Assembly: GCA_029263275.1 (NCBI GenBank)
Contig: JAJCXU010000484.1
Span: 1 to 7,524, forward strand
DNA from: Ilumatobacter sp.
Lineage (GTDB): Bacteria > Actinomycetota > Acidimicrobiia > Acidimicrobiales > Ilumatobacteraceae
Direction: 5' to 3'
Length of the DNA: 7,524 nt
How positions within the stretch are numbered: position 1 is the stretch's first letter; each line of letters starts with the position of its first letter. A program made the translations under genes and the position numbers. Below are positions 1 through 6,107 of the stretch, piece after piece. A model generated the notes under the pieces. It ran no database searches and was not told where the DNA came from. It saw only the letters and a list, made by a program, of their open reading frames with translations.

Positions 1-369
1 GACGACTTCGGCACCGGATATTCGTCCCTGTCGTTGCTCCAACAGTTCCCCATTCAGCGCGTCAAGATCGACCGTGCCTTCGTGAAGGGCGTGGCTGAGA
101 GTTCGAACGATCGGTCACTGGTCCGCACCATCATCGCCATGGGCGCCTCGATGGGGCTCGACGTTGTGGCTGAAGGCGTGGAAACCGTTGAGCAGTTGAA
201 GATGCTGCGCAAACTCGGCTGCGACAAGGCCCAGGGCTTCCTCATCTCGCATCCCGTCCCTGCCGAAGCAATGCGGACGACGATCGCTGCACTCGAAAGC
301 CTCTCGCAGTGGGAAGCCTTCGACGACGTGCTCGGCGATCGTCCCGACCGCCCCACCCGCATCACCTAA
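1..369 (+). CDS. EAL-domain protein (c-di-GMP phosphodiesterase), C-terminal fragment
   Basis: The reading frame is open from base 1 and gives 122 residues ending at TAA 367-369; the gene begins outside the window. It is the last third of an EAL domain, which hydrolyses cyclic di-GMP to pGpG. Visible hallmarks are the metal-binding DDFGTGYSSL loop at residues 1-10, the catalytic lysine in VKIDRAFV (K22), VAEGVET with E58 and E61, and GCDKAQGFL with Q78. The conserved residues in this part are present, so the domain is probably active, but the EAL signature itself lies upstream and cannot be checked. After the domain there is only a short polar tail (about residues 95-122), so EAL is the C-terminal domain. 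A GGDEF or sensor domain upstream is common in the family but not seen here. The gene converges on the mod operon, with the 53-bp repeats between them. Confidence 0.96.
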   Translation, partial: DDFGTGYSSLSLLQQFPIQRVKIDRAFVKGVAESSNDRSLVRTIIAMGASMGLDVVAEGVETVEQLKMLRKLGCDKAQGFLISHPVPAEAMRTTIAALESLSQWEAFDDVLGDRPDRPTRIT

Positions 370-380
370 CCCACCACAAC

Positions 381-433
381 CCGAAATTCGTGCCCAAGGT
401 GCCCTGTAAGGGCGCTCTCGCAACATATTTCGG
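381..433. repeat. 53-bp palindromic repeat, copy A
   Basis: This is the first of two 53-bp elements between convergent genes. It starts CCGAAAT and ends ATTTCGG, a 7-bp inverted repeat, and carries a central small hairpin, GCCCT-GTA-AGGGC (401-413). By eye it matches copy B in direct orientation at about 39 of 53 positions. The two ends are instead exactly complementary to the opposite ends of copy B. No T-run follows either arm, so a simple intrinsic terminator is not evident. It could be a REP/MITE-like dispersed element, a bidirectional terminator or a protein-binding site. Confidence 0.8.
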
Positions 434-453
434 GAGAGATGGTCAGGACCCGT

Positions 454-506
454 CCGAAATATGTTGTCAGGCTGCCCTGTGCGGGCACTCTCGACACGAA
501 TTTCGG
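454..506. repeat. 53-bp palindromic repeat, copy B
   Basis: This is the second 53-bp element, 20 nt after copy A. It has the same CCGAAAT...ATTTCGG ends and a central hairpin TGCCC-TGTGC-GGGCA (473-487), equivalent to that of copy A. Its left arm (454-466) is the perfect 13-bp reverse complement of copy A's right arm (421-433). Its right arm (495-506) is the perfect 12-bp reverse complement of copy A's left arm (381-392). The pair can therefore fold as two local hairpins or as one long nested stem spanning 381-506. Confidence 0.8.
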
Positions 507-529
507 ATTGGGGGTGCGGGGTGGAGGGT

Positions 530-1120
530 TCAGGTGAGGACGATGTGGACGGCGTTGGAGGCGGCGAGGTCCTCCGGATCGTGCGTGGCCATGACGCAGC
601 GCGCGCCCGATTCGGCGATGTGGTCGACAATGCGCTCGCGCACTCGTGCTCGGCTGTCGACGTCAATGGCCGAGAACGGCTCGTCGAGCAGGAGTAGAGA
701 CGGTGTGGCGGCAATCGCCCGAGCGAGGCCGGCGCGCTGACGTTGCCCGCCCGACACCTCGTGCGGACGGCGGTTTCCCAACGCCGAGATGTCGACGAGG
801 TCGAGCAACTCGGCGGTGCGAGTGGCGATGCTCGACTTGTCGAGGCCAGCGAAGCGCATGGATGAGGCGATGTTGTCCGCAAGTGACATCGCTGGATACA
901 GCATGATTCGCTGCGGAAGATAGCCACGGCTGTCGGGCGCTCCGTTGGGCCAATCGACCTTCGCCGCCGGCTCGAGCCCGGCCAGGCAGCGCAGTGCGCT
1001 GGTCTTTCCCGATCCGTTCAGGCCGGTCAGGGCCACGAATGGTGCGTCTGGAACGTCGAATTTCAGCTGCAGATCGCTCCGCGCGAACTCGACAGATGCC
1101 GCCACCCTGCTCCCTGTCAT
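530..1120 (-). CDS. modC: Molybdate-type ABC transporter ATP-binding protein, short form
   Basis: This 196-residue ABC ATPase would power uptake through the neighbouring ModB permease at the inner face of the membrane. Motifs in order are Walker A GLNGSGKT (33-40), Q-loop YLPQ (67-70), signature VSGGQRQR (122-129), Walker B SLLLLDEP (141-148) and H-loop ATHD (178-181). All the catalytic motifs are intact. The ATG at 1120 overlaps the modB stop (ATGA 1117-1120), with GAGG 7 nt upstream on the minus strand. The same frame stays open upstream, but that would lie over modB and lacks homology. ModC proteins are usually about 350 residues with a C-terminal molybdate-binding TOBE/Mop domain; this one ends soon after the H-loop. 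The ModC name rests on ModA and ModB beside it, because the ATPase alone could serve another anion importer. Confidence 0.88.
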   Translation of the reverse strand: MTGSRVAASVEFARSDLQLKFDVPDAPFVALTGLNGSGKTSALRCLAGLEPAAKVDWPNGAPDSRGYLPQRIMLYPAMSLADNIASSMRFAGLDKSSIATRTAELLDLVDISALGNRRPHEVSGGQRQRAGLARAIAATPSLLLLDEPFSAIDVDSRARVRERIVDHIAESGARCVMATHDPEDLAASNAVHIVLT

Positions 1121-1914
1121 CGCTGGACCTCGGAACGCAAGACACCGAACCATCGGTCGCGGAGTGCGACCAGGACCGCAACGGCAAGGACGACGAGGAC
1201 GGCGCTGAGCACGACGGCTTCGGAAGGGTCGCGTTCGAGCAGGTCGTACACGGCGAGTGGCAGTGTCTGGGTGCGGCCTTCGAGACTTCCGGCGAAGGTG
1301 ACGGTGGCTCCGAACTCTCCGATGGCGCGGGCCCAGGCAAGGACGGCGCCCGCAGCGATCGCCGGCGCAATGGATGGCAGCGTCACCGACGTGAAGACGC
1401 GGATCGGTGAGGCACCGTGCACGTGAGCGACTTCGGCGAACTCGGTGTCGAGTTGGCGGAGCGCGGCCTCGACGGACAGCACGAAGAATGGAAGCGCAAC
1501 GAATGATTGGGCGAGGACGACGCCGGCGGTGCTGAACGACAGCTGGATACCGGCATCGGCAAGCCACTGCCCGACCACACCACGACGGCCGAAAGCCAGC
1601 AGCAGAGCGACGCCACCGACCACCGGCGGCAGCACGATCGGCAGCAGACAGAGGGCACGGACAATGCGAGTGGTGACACCCGTTCCGGTTGACAACAACC
1701 AGGCCAACGGGAGACCGAACACGACACAGAGCGCAGTGGCTGCGAGCGATGTGACCAGGGAAAGTCCGAGTGCCGATGTGGCGGCATCACTGGTGAGCGC
1801 TCCCCCAAGGTTGCTCCACGGAAGTCGCCACAGCAGAGCGGCCAATGGCGCTCCAAGGACGACGGCGGGAACCGCGGCCAACGCGAAGACCCAGGGTGGC
1901 GGACGATTGATCAT
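1117..1914 (-). CDS. modB: Molybdate ABC transporter permease
   Basis: This 265-residue integral membrane protein would form the transport channel, probably as a homodimer. Six hydrophobic segments lie at about residues 8-29, 46-75, 84-108, 127-149, 181-207 and 233-251. The EAA loop that contacts the ATPase is at about 160-180 (AEVAHVHGASPIRVFTSVTLP, split as A160-G167 and A168-P180). It is followed by ARAIGEFGATVTFAG (195-209), a stretch typical of the ModB/CysT permeases. The length is slightly above the usual 220-260. The ATG at 1914 overlaps the modA TGA (1911-1914), and the stop overlaps the modC start (1117-1120), so the three genes should be translationally coupled. Sulfate or tungstate permeases are close relatives; molybdate is preferred because of the ModA neighbour. 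Confidence 0.92.
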   Translation of the reverse strand: MINRPPPWVFALAAVPAVVLGAPLAALLWRLPWSNLGGALTSDAATSALGLSLVTSLAATALCVVFGLPLAWLLSTGTGVTTRIVRALCLLPIVLPPVVGGVALLLAFGRRGVVGQWLADAGIQLSFSTAGVVLAQSFVALPFFVLSVEAALRQLDTEFAEVAHVHGASPIRVFTSVTLPSIAPAIAAGAVLAWARAIGEFGATVTFAGSLEGRTQTLPLAVYDLLERDPSEAVVLSAVLVVLAVAVLVALRDRWFGVLRSEVQR

Positions 1915-2654
1915 GGCGCCTGGAACCCAGCCTCGCTCAGCACGTCAGCCGCTGCGGAGCCGCTCAGCACCCTCATGACTCTGGTTCCGTCAGCGTCTCC
2001 AGTGACGGCTGCAGCGCGACCGACAACTGAGACAGAGTCGACGATCTCGACGGAGCGAAGGTCTGGGCGTGCCTGAGCATCGGTGCGGTACACGATGGCG
2101 GCGTCAGCTTCGCCGAGGATCACTTTGGTGAGCGTGGCGCGCACGTTGGGTTCCCGGCTGGCGGGCGAGAGCGTCAGACCTGCCTGTTCGAGCAGCTGGT
2201 CGGTGGCCGCGCCACACGGGGCCGAGCTCGTGCACACGACAGTGACCGCGTCAGCTGCGGCTGCGAGGTCGGCCAAGGAGTTGATCGATTGCCCGATGGT
2301 CGTGTCCGCAGTCACGATGATCAGCTCGTTTCGAGTGATCGCGGTGCTTGCCTCAACCAGGCCCGCCGACTCGAGCCGGCGCATCGTCTCGTCGTTGGCC
2401 GTGACCACCACGGATGCCGGGGCACCCTGGTTGAGTTGCTCCAGGAATGTGCCAGAGGATCCGAACGAGAATCGGATATTGACGTCGAGTTCGTCTTCGA
2501 GGAGTGATTCGAGCTCGTCGGCCACGTCGGTGTACGACGATGCGGCCAGGACGTCGACGGTCGGCTGATCCGAGCCGCCACATCCGGCGACCCAACACAA
2601 TGCGAGCGCTCCGAACAGGCGACGGCTCACGATCTCGGAATGCCGCCTTGCCAC
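1911..2654 (-). CDS. modA: Molybdate-binding lipoprotein
   Basis: This 247-residue periplasmic-type (cell-surface) binding protein would capture molybdate and deliver it to ModB. The N-terminus has a basic stretch, a hydrophobic core and a lipobox V22-A23-G24-C25, so it should be lipid-anchored at C25. The mature part follows the ModA pattern: S39/S40, FGSSG (64-68), PCGAA (146-150), EPNVRATLTKV (168-178) and EADAAIVYRTDA (182-193). Spacing matches the known E. coli ligand residues: S39/S40 to S66/S67 is 27, and V171 to Y189 is 18, as in S12-S39 and V152-Y170. GTG at 2654 is chosen because a TACGAT hexamer ends 6 nt before it, fitting a leaderless start; GTG codon 9 is an alternative that keeps the lipobox. 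Tungstate could also be a ligand. Confidence 0.9.
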   Translation of the reverse strand: MARRHSEIVSRRLFGALALCWVAGCGGSDQPTVDVLAASSYTDVADELESLLEDELDVNIRFSFGSSGTFLEQLNQGAPASVVVTANDETMRRLESAGLVEASTAITRNELIIVTADTTIGQSINSLADLAAAADAVTVVCTSSAPCGAATDQLLEQAGLTLSPASREPNVRATLTKVILGEADAAIVYRTDAQARPDLRSVEIVDSVSVVGRAAAVTGDADGTRVMRVLSGSAAADVLSEAGFQAP

Positions 2655-2660
2655 CTCGAC

Positions 2661-2666
2661 ATCGTA
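2661..2666 (-). promoter_or_regulatory. Putative -10 element of the modABC operon
   Basis: On the minus strand TACGAT (TAnnnT) ends 6 nt before the GTG at 2654, placing the predicted +1 on or next to the start codon, so the message is probably leaderless. No convincing -35 box and no Shine-Dalgarno sequence are seen. I found no ModE-like palindrome in the roughly 60-bp divergent region. Confidence 0.45.
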
Positions 2667-2703
2667 CCGATGCGGCTCGAACCGCTGCGGACATCACGGT
2701 GGG

Positions 2704-2709
2704 TACGTT
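2704..2709 (+). promoter_or_regulatory. Putative -10 element of the NUDIX gene
   Basis: TACGTT (TAnnnT) ends 7 nt before the ATG at 2717, the same leaderless geometry as the divergent modA promoter 37 bp away. No clear -35 is present. The position favours ATG 2717 over the in-frame TTG at 2708, which would overlap the hexamer. Confidence 0.4.
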
Positions 2710-2716
2710 GATCGAG

Positions 2717-3178
2717 ATGAACCGGAGCGCTGGACTGCTGTTGTACCGGACCGGGCCCGAGCGGGTCGAGGTGCTCCTCGGACACATGGGTGGGCCACTC
2801 TGGGTCCGCAAGGACGATGGCGCGTGGTCGATTCCGAAGGGGCTCGTCGATCCCGACGACGCCGATGAGTGGGCCGCCGCGCAGCGTGAGTTCAGCGAAG
2901 AGATGGGTCATCCGGCACCCGATGGAGCATCCATCGACCTCGGCGTGTTCAGGCAGAACCGCGGTAAGGAAATCCACATCTGGGCGCTTGAAGGCGACAT
3001 CGATGCAGCGCAGTGTTCGAGCAACGACTTCGAGATGGAGTGGCCGCCAAAATCGGGCCGCATGCAGGCCTTTCCTGAGATTGATCGGGCGGAGTGGTTC
3101 GTCCTCGAAGCCGCCTCAGAGAAGGTGGTGGCCGGTCAACGACAGGTCCTCGACGCGCTGAGCGAGCATCTGCGATAG
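2717..3178 (+). CDS. NUDIX hydrolase
   Basis: This 153-residue cytoplasmic protein spans a single NUDIX fold and should hydrolyse a nucleoside diphosphate linked to another group, using Mg2+; the substrate is unknown. The N-terminus SAGLLLYR, then GGPLWVRKDDGAWSIPKG (25-42), resembles the small predicted NTP-pyrophosphohydrolase group. The NUDIX box runs from G42 to H65, with the catalytic helix REFSEEMG at 57-64 carrying the metal-binding glutamates E58, E61 and E62. The loop between G42 and R57 is one residue longer than the canonical GX5EX7RE spacing, and an acidic run replaces the usual single E. The ATG start puts the family's SAGLLLYR immediately after the Met. It is divergent from modA and probably transcribed alone, 67 bp before the lipoprotein gene. 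Confidence 0.9.
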   Translation: MNRSAGLLLYRTGPERVEVLLGHMGGPLWVRKDDGAWSIPKGLVDPDDADEWAAAQREFSEEMGHPAPDGASIDLGVFRQNRGKEIHIWALEGDIDAAQCSSNDFEMEWPPKSGRMQAFPEIDRAEWFVLEAASEKVVAGQRQVLDALSEHLR

Positions 3179-3233
3179 CCGTCGCCGGGCGCCTCCAAAC
3201 GGCCCTGTGCACGCCTCGCCCCTCGAAATTTGC

Positions 3234-3239
3234 GACAAT
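3234..3239 (+). promoter_or_regulatory. Putative extended -10 of the lipoprotein gene
   Basis: GACAAT, preceded by TGC (extended -10 pattern TGnGACAAT, 3231-3239), ends 6 nt before the GTG at 3246. That fits a leaderless transcript beginning at the start codon. No -35 is obvious in the GC-rich sequence upstream. Confidence 0.45.
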
Positions 3240-3245
3240 AGGTGT

Positions 3246-4100
3246 GTGATCTCTCGAATCGGCCCCGCCCTTCTCGCAGGTTCTCTGCTCGTCGTCGCTG
3301 CATGCGGCGGCAGCGACGGTGATTCCTCGGCGACCACCACGACCACAGCCGCGGTCGAAGTGACCGCTTCCACAGCGGCGCCCGTCACCACAGCGGCGCC
3401 CGTCACCACCACGACGGTCGCCCTGGTCGTCGAGGGTGCAACGGTCGTCGTCGCCAACGGCAACATCGTTGGTGGGTCTGCTGGCCGCATGACCGATGCG
3501 CTCGGACTCGAGGGGTTCACCACCGGAGAGGCTGTCAACGGCACCGAAAAGGTCGACGACTCTGTCGTGTATCACGTGGCCGACCCAACAGCGGAAGCAG
3601 TCGCTGGCTCGCTCGCAACGATGTTGGGCGGGGTGTCAGTCGAGGCGCTTCCCGAGGCTCCCCCCATCGAGGGCGAGTTCACCGGTGACGTGCTGCTGCT
3701 GCTCGGCAATCTGCAGGCTGACAAGTCGATCGCCGAACTGAGTGGCGTCTCGGCCACCGCCGACGGCACCGATGCAGCGGGCACCGGTTCGACCGTCGTG
3801 GTGGCCAACGGCAGCGGCATCAGCGGATCTGCCGGCCGGATGAGCACGCTGATCGAGGCCGCTGGCTTCACTGTCGGAACCCCGACCAACAGCACGGCCC
3901 AAGCAACCGAATCAGTCGTGTACTACGCATCGGACGCGGCGAAGGCTGACGCCGACGCCCTGGCCGCCGCGATGGGTGGTCTGACCGTGCTCGCGCTCCC
4001 GGACGATGTGCCGACCGACGCCGGCTCGCTCGACGGTGACATCCTGCTCGTGCTCGGCAGCAACGAGGCAGACAAGACGCTCGCTGACCTCGCCGGCTGA
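3246..4100 (+). CDS. Lipoprotein with two LytR_C-like domains
   Basis: This 284-residue predicted surface lipoprotein has a hydrophobic signal (about 7-19) and lipobox V17-A18-A19-C20, followed by GGSDGD. A Thr/Ala-rich flexible linker follows (about 28-62), then two homologous domains. Domain 1 (about 66-165) has TVVVANGNIVGGSAGRM, SVVYHVAD and GDVLLLLG. Domain 2 (about 182-282) has TVVVANGSGISGSAGRM, SVVYYASD and GDILLVLG. Each repeats the pattern of the LytR_C domain, normally found at the C-terminus of LytR-CpsA-Psr cell-wall ligases: a beta-strand ending in NGSG, a helix with AGR, a VVYY strand and a final VVLG strand. No LCP catalytic domain is present, so a binding or scaffold role at the cell wall is an inference only. 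GTG 3246 is chosen from the signal peptide length and the upstream -10-like hexamer; an in-frame GTG at 3207 would put 13 extra residues before the signal. Confidence 0.82.
   Translation: MISRIGPALLAGSLLVVAACGGSDGDSSATTTTTAAVEVTASTAAPVTTAAPVTTTTVALVVEGATVVVANGNIVGGSAGRMTDALGLEGFTTGEAVNGTEKVDDSVVYHVADPTAEAVAGSLATMLGGVSVEALPEAPPIEGEFTGDVLLLLGNLQADKSIAELSGVSATADGTDAAGTGSTVVVANGSGISGSAGRMSTLIEAAGFTVGTPTNSTAQATESVVYYASDAAKADADALAAAMGGLTVLALPDDVPTDAGSLDGDILLVLGSNEADKTLADLAG
3371..3409 (+). repeat. 18-bp tandem repeat in the lipoprotein linker
   Basis: The unit CACAGCGGCGCCCGTCAC occurs twice head to tail (3371-3388 and 3389-3406) without mismatch, with three further bases matching. It encodes the repeated TAAPVT in the Thr-rich linker after the lipid anchor. 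Its length is a multiple of three, so copy changes would keep the frame and only alter linker length. Confidence 0.85.
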
Positions 4101-4125
4101 TCAGCCGACCTGCTCAACTGTGGCC

Positions 4126-4968
4126 ATGCAGGTCACTCCCGTCTCTGAACACGTCGGCGCCCTCGTGTCCGACATCGACGTCACCAGGCTGTCCGACGGC
4201 GATGTCGCCGCGCTCAATCAGGCGTGGGCCACCCACGGCGTGCTGTTCTTCCGCGATCAAACGCTGGATGAGGACCAACACATCGAGTTCGCCGAGCGCT
4301 TCTCGACCATCGACGTCAACAAGTTCTTCACACCTGTCGCCTCGCATCCCCAGATCGCACAGGTGCTGAAGGAGGCCGACCAGGACGTGAACGTCGGCGG
4401 CGGCTGGCACACCGATCACAGCTACGACCAGGTCCCCGCACGTGGCTCGATTCTTGTTGCACGTGATCTTCCCAGTGCTGGTGGCGAGACTCGGTTCTTG
4501 AGTGTCGGAGCTGCCTACGACTCGCTCTCCGATGGTCTCAAGTCCACGCTCGACGGACTGCAGGCGCATCACAGCAACGAGCACGTGTTCGGCAAGAACG
4601 CGGGCTACAACGACGATGACGACCGCTTCCACAATCCCGACGCGACCGGCGGCGCCGTTCACCCGGTGGTGATCACCCACCCCATCACCGGACGCAAGCT
4701 GCTTTTCGTCAACTTCGCCTTCACCACCCACTTCGTCGGGTGGACACCCGAAGAGTCGGCGCCACTGCTCAATTTCCTGTACCAGTACGTTGCTGATGGC
4801 CCGTTCTCCTACGAGTTCGAATGGGAGCCCGGCTCGATCGCCATGTGGGACAACCGTTCGACGTGGCACTGGGCACTCAACAACTACGCAGGGCACCGCC
4901 GACTGATGCATCGCATCACGCTGGCGGGCGACGCGTTGAGCGGCGTCGACGGGGCCTCGGCAGCATGA
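4126..4968 (+). CDS. TauD/TfdA-family Fe(II)/2-oxoglutarate dioxygenase
   Basis: This 280-residue cytoplasmic enzyme should use Fe(II), O2 and 2-oxoglutarate to hydroxylate a small organic substrate, often cleaving a C-S, C-O or C-N bond; the substrate is not evident. The iron triad is visible: H95 and D97 in GGWHTDHSY, and H248 in STWHWALNNY. R259 and R263 in GHRRLMHRITLAGD sit 11 and 15 residues after the last His, as R266 and R270 do after H255 in TauD, and should bind 2-oxoglutarate. The N-terminus VSEHVGALVSDIDVTRLSDGDV and HGVLFFRDQTL are typical of the family, and the length is normal. An acidic NDDDDRFHN loop (162-170) covers the active-site lid region. ATG 4126 is chosen; in-frame GTG 4120 is only two codons upstream. 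It lies 25 nt after the lipoprotein stop and overlaps the next gene by 4 nt (ATGA). Confidence 0.92.
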   Translation: MQVTPVSEHVGALVSDIDVTRLSDGDVAALNQAWATHGVLFFRDQTLDEDQHIEFAERFSTIDVNKFFTPVASHPQIAQVLKEADQDVNVGGGWHTDHSYDQVPARGSILVARDLPSAGGETRFLSVGAAYDSLSDGLKSTLDGLQAHHSNEHVFGKNAGYNDDDDRFHNPDATGGAVHPVVITHPITGRKLLFVNFAFTTHFVGWTPEESAPLLNFLYQYVADGPFSYEFEWEPGSIAMWDNRSTWHWALNNYAGHRRLMHRITLAGDALSGVDGASAA

Positions 4969-5942
4969 CCGTGTTCCTCGAACGACGCGGTCGCGCTGGC
5001 CTCCAGCTCGGCGTGCACGTCGGCCAACAGAACGCCACGATGGCTGAGCTGATCGAACGGTGGCAACGCCTCGACGGTGTCGTCGACTGGATCTCGGCGT
5101 GGGACCACTTGTACGAGGCACCTCCGAATGGCGGAACCACACCCCACTTCGAGGCGGTGGCCACACTCAGTGCCTTGGCGTCGGTCACGAGTTCCGCGCG
5201 CATCGGGTGCTTGATGTTCTGTGTCCCCTTCCGCAACCCGGCGCTGCTCGCCAAGGCATGCGTCGCGATCGACCACATCTCTGGCGGGCGATTCGAGCCC
5301 GGATTTGGTGCCGGCTGGCACGAGCCTGAGTTCCTCGCGCACGGGTTCGAGTTCCCGTCGCTCGGAACGCGCTTCGACATGCTGGATGAAGGGATGGAGA
5401 TCATCTCCGGAATGTTCGCCGGCGGGACGACGACCTTCGTCGGTCAGCACTCCCACGTCGATGAGGTCACCTGCGTGCCTGGCCCGGTGCACGGATCGAT
5501 GCCGATGTGGGCGGGTGGTCGCGGCCCCAAGCGAACGCCAGCCATTGCTGCCAAGTACAGCTCGGGTTGGAACGTGCCCTACGTCGGGCCGGAGACATAC
5601 GCCCGACTCAATCAGCAGATCGACGCAGCCTGCATTGCGATCGACCGTGACCCAGCGACGCTGGAACGGTCGGTGAATCTCGCTTTCCACATGGGGGCGA
5701 CGCGTGAAGCCGCTGATCGAGAGTTGCAGCGGATCATCGACGAATGGGGCCCCGAGGCTGCCGAGCGCGTCACCAGAGGTGCGCTGACGGGCACCGCCGA
5801 CGATGCGCTCGAACAGATCGCCCGCTATCGCGAGGCCGGTGCCGACATGGTCAACATCGCCCTCCGGCTTCCCGTCGACGACGACGCACTCGAGTCCTAC
5901 CTCGAGCAGGTCGTCCCGGCTGCGCACGCCTCGTTCGGCTGA
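4965..5942 (+). CDS. LLM-class (luciferase-like) F420-dependent oxidoreductase
   Basis: This 325-residue cytoplasmic TIM-barrel flavin/F420 enzyme belongs to the bacterial-luciferase superfamily. Recognisable segments are DWISAWDHLY (41-50), HFEAVATLSALASVTSSARIG (split: 61-70, 71-81), FRNPALLAKACVAIDHISGGR (from F89 to R109), GFGAGWHEPEF (113-123) and a C-terminal GTADDALEQIARYREAGADMVNI. This pattern is close to actinobacterial proteins annotated as F420-dependent; FMN use cannot be excluded. The start overlaps the dioxygenase stop (ATGA 4965-4968) with no good Shine-Dalgarno, so translation probably depends on coupling. Together the pair suggests a two-step oxidation of one compound class, which is inference. 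The length is typical and no damage is seen. Confidence 0.9.
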   Translation: MTVFLERRGRAGLQLGVHVGQQNATMAELIERWQRLDGVVDWISAWDHLYEAPPNGGTTPHFEAVATLSALASVTSSARIGCLMFCVPFRNPALLAKACVAIDHISGGRFEPGFGAGWHEPEFLAHGFEFPSLGTRFDMLDEGMEIISGMFAGGTTTFVGQHSHVDEVTCVPGPVHGSMPMWAGGRGPKRTPAIAAKYSSGWNVPYVGPETYARLNQQIDAACIAIDRDPATLERSVNLAFHMGATREAADRELQRIIDEWGPEAAERVTRGALTGTADDALEQIARYREAGADMVNIALRLPVDDDALESYLEQVVPAAHASFG

Positions 5943-6107
5943 GCTCGACGACTCAACCGTGAGGTCACGGGAGAACTGTCGGCAGCCTCAAGAACTGAGG
6001 GGACCAGACCCGGCACCCGACAGCCATACGTCGTCCAGCTGTCATCGTTTCGAGCGATACTCGGTGGCCCGCTATCTCTGATTCGAATGGGATTTCTTGA
6101 ACCAAAA
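5943..6107. other. Structured non-coding region after the LLM gene
   Basis: No gene is recognised between the LLM stop and the SOS box. There are four inverted repeats. CCGTGA-GG-TCACGG lies at 5957-5970. CCTCA-AGAAC-TGAGG lies at 5986-6000. CTGTCGG (5976-5982) pairs with CCGACAG (6017-6023). GACAGC (6019-6024) pairs with GCTGTC (6038-6043). The last two share bases and are mutually exclusive. None is followed by a convincing T-run, although TCATCGTTTCG begins right after the last arm (6042). Transcription termination of the dioxygenase-LLM unit is the simplest role. Confidence 0.5.

Noticed and set aside
381..506. CRISPR-like pair of repeats
   Set aside because: There are only two units, they are imperfect and 53 bp long with a single 20-nt spacer, and no cas genes are nearby; the arms show inverted rather than simple direct repetition.
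115..927. Minus-strand open frame spanning the EAL end, the repeats and part of modC
   Set aside because: It crosses two real genes and the repeat region, with a Ser/Arg/Pro/Thr-rich translation and no homology.
1121..1567. N-terminal extension of the ABC ATPase to 345 residues
   Set aside because: The extra 149 residues are Arg-rich and lie over modB in another frame; ATG 1120 with GAGG and the ATGA overlap explains the start.
2655..2716. Molybdenum-cofactor riboswitch or ModE operator before modA
   Set aside because: Only about 60 bp separates the divergent genes, with candidate promoters on both strands; there is no room for a riboswitch and no convincing palindrome.
4114..5166. Minus-strand open frame (350 codons) opposite the dioxygenase gene
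   Set aside because: It is the antisense shadow of a gene with intact catalytic residues; its translation is low in complexity and has no motifs.
4884..5927. Long minus-strand open frame (347 codons) opposite the LLM gene
   Set aside because: It has an unnatural composition rich in Arg/Asp/Val/His, matches no family I recognise, and lies entirely opposite convincing homologous genes; this is usual in high-GC DNA.
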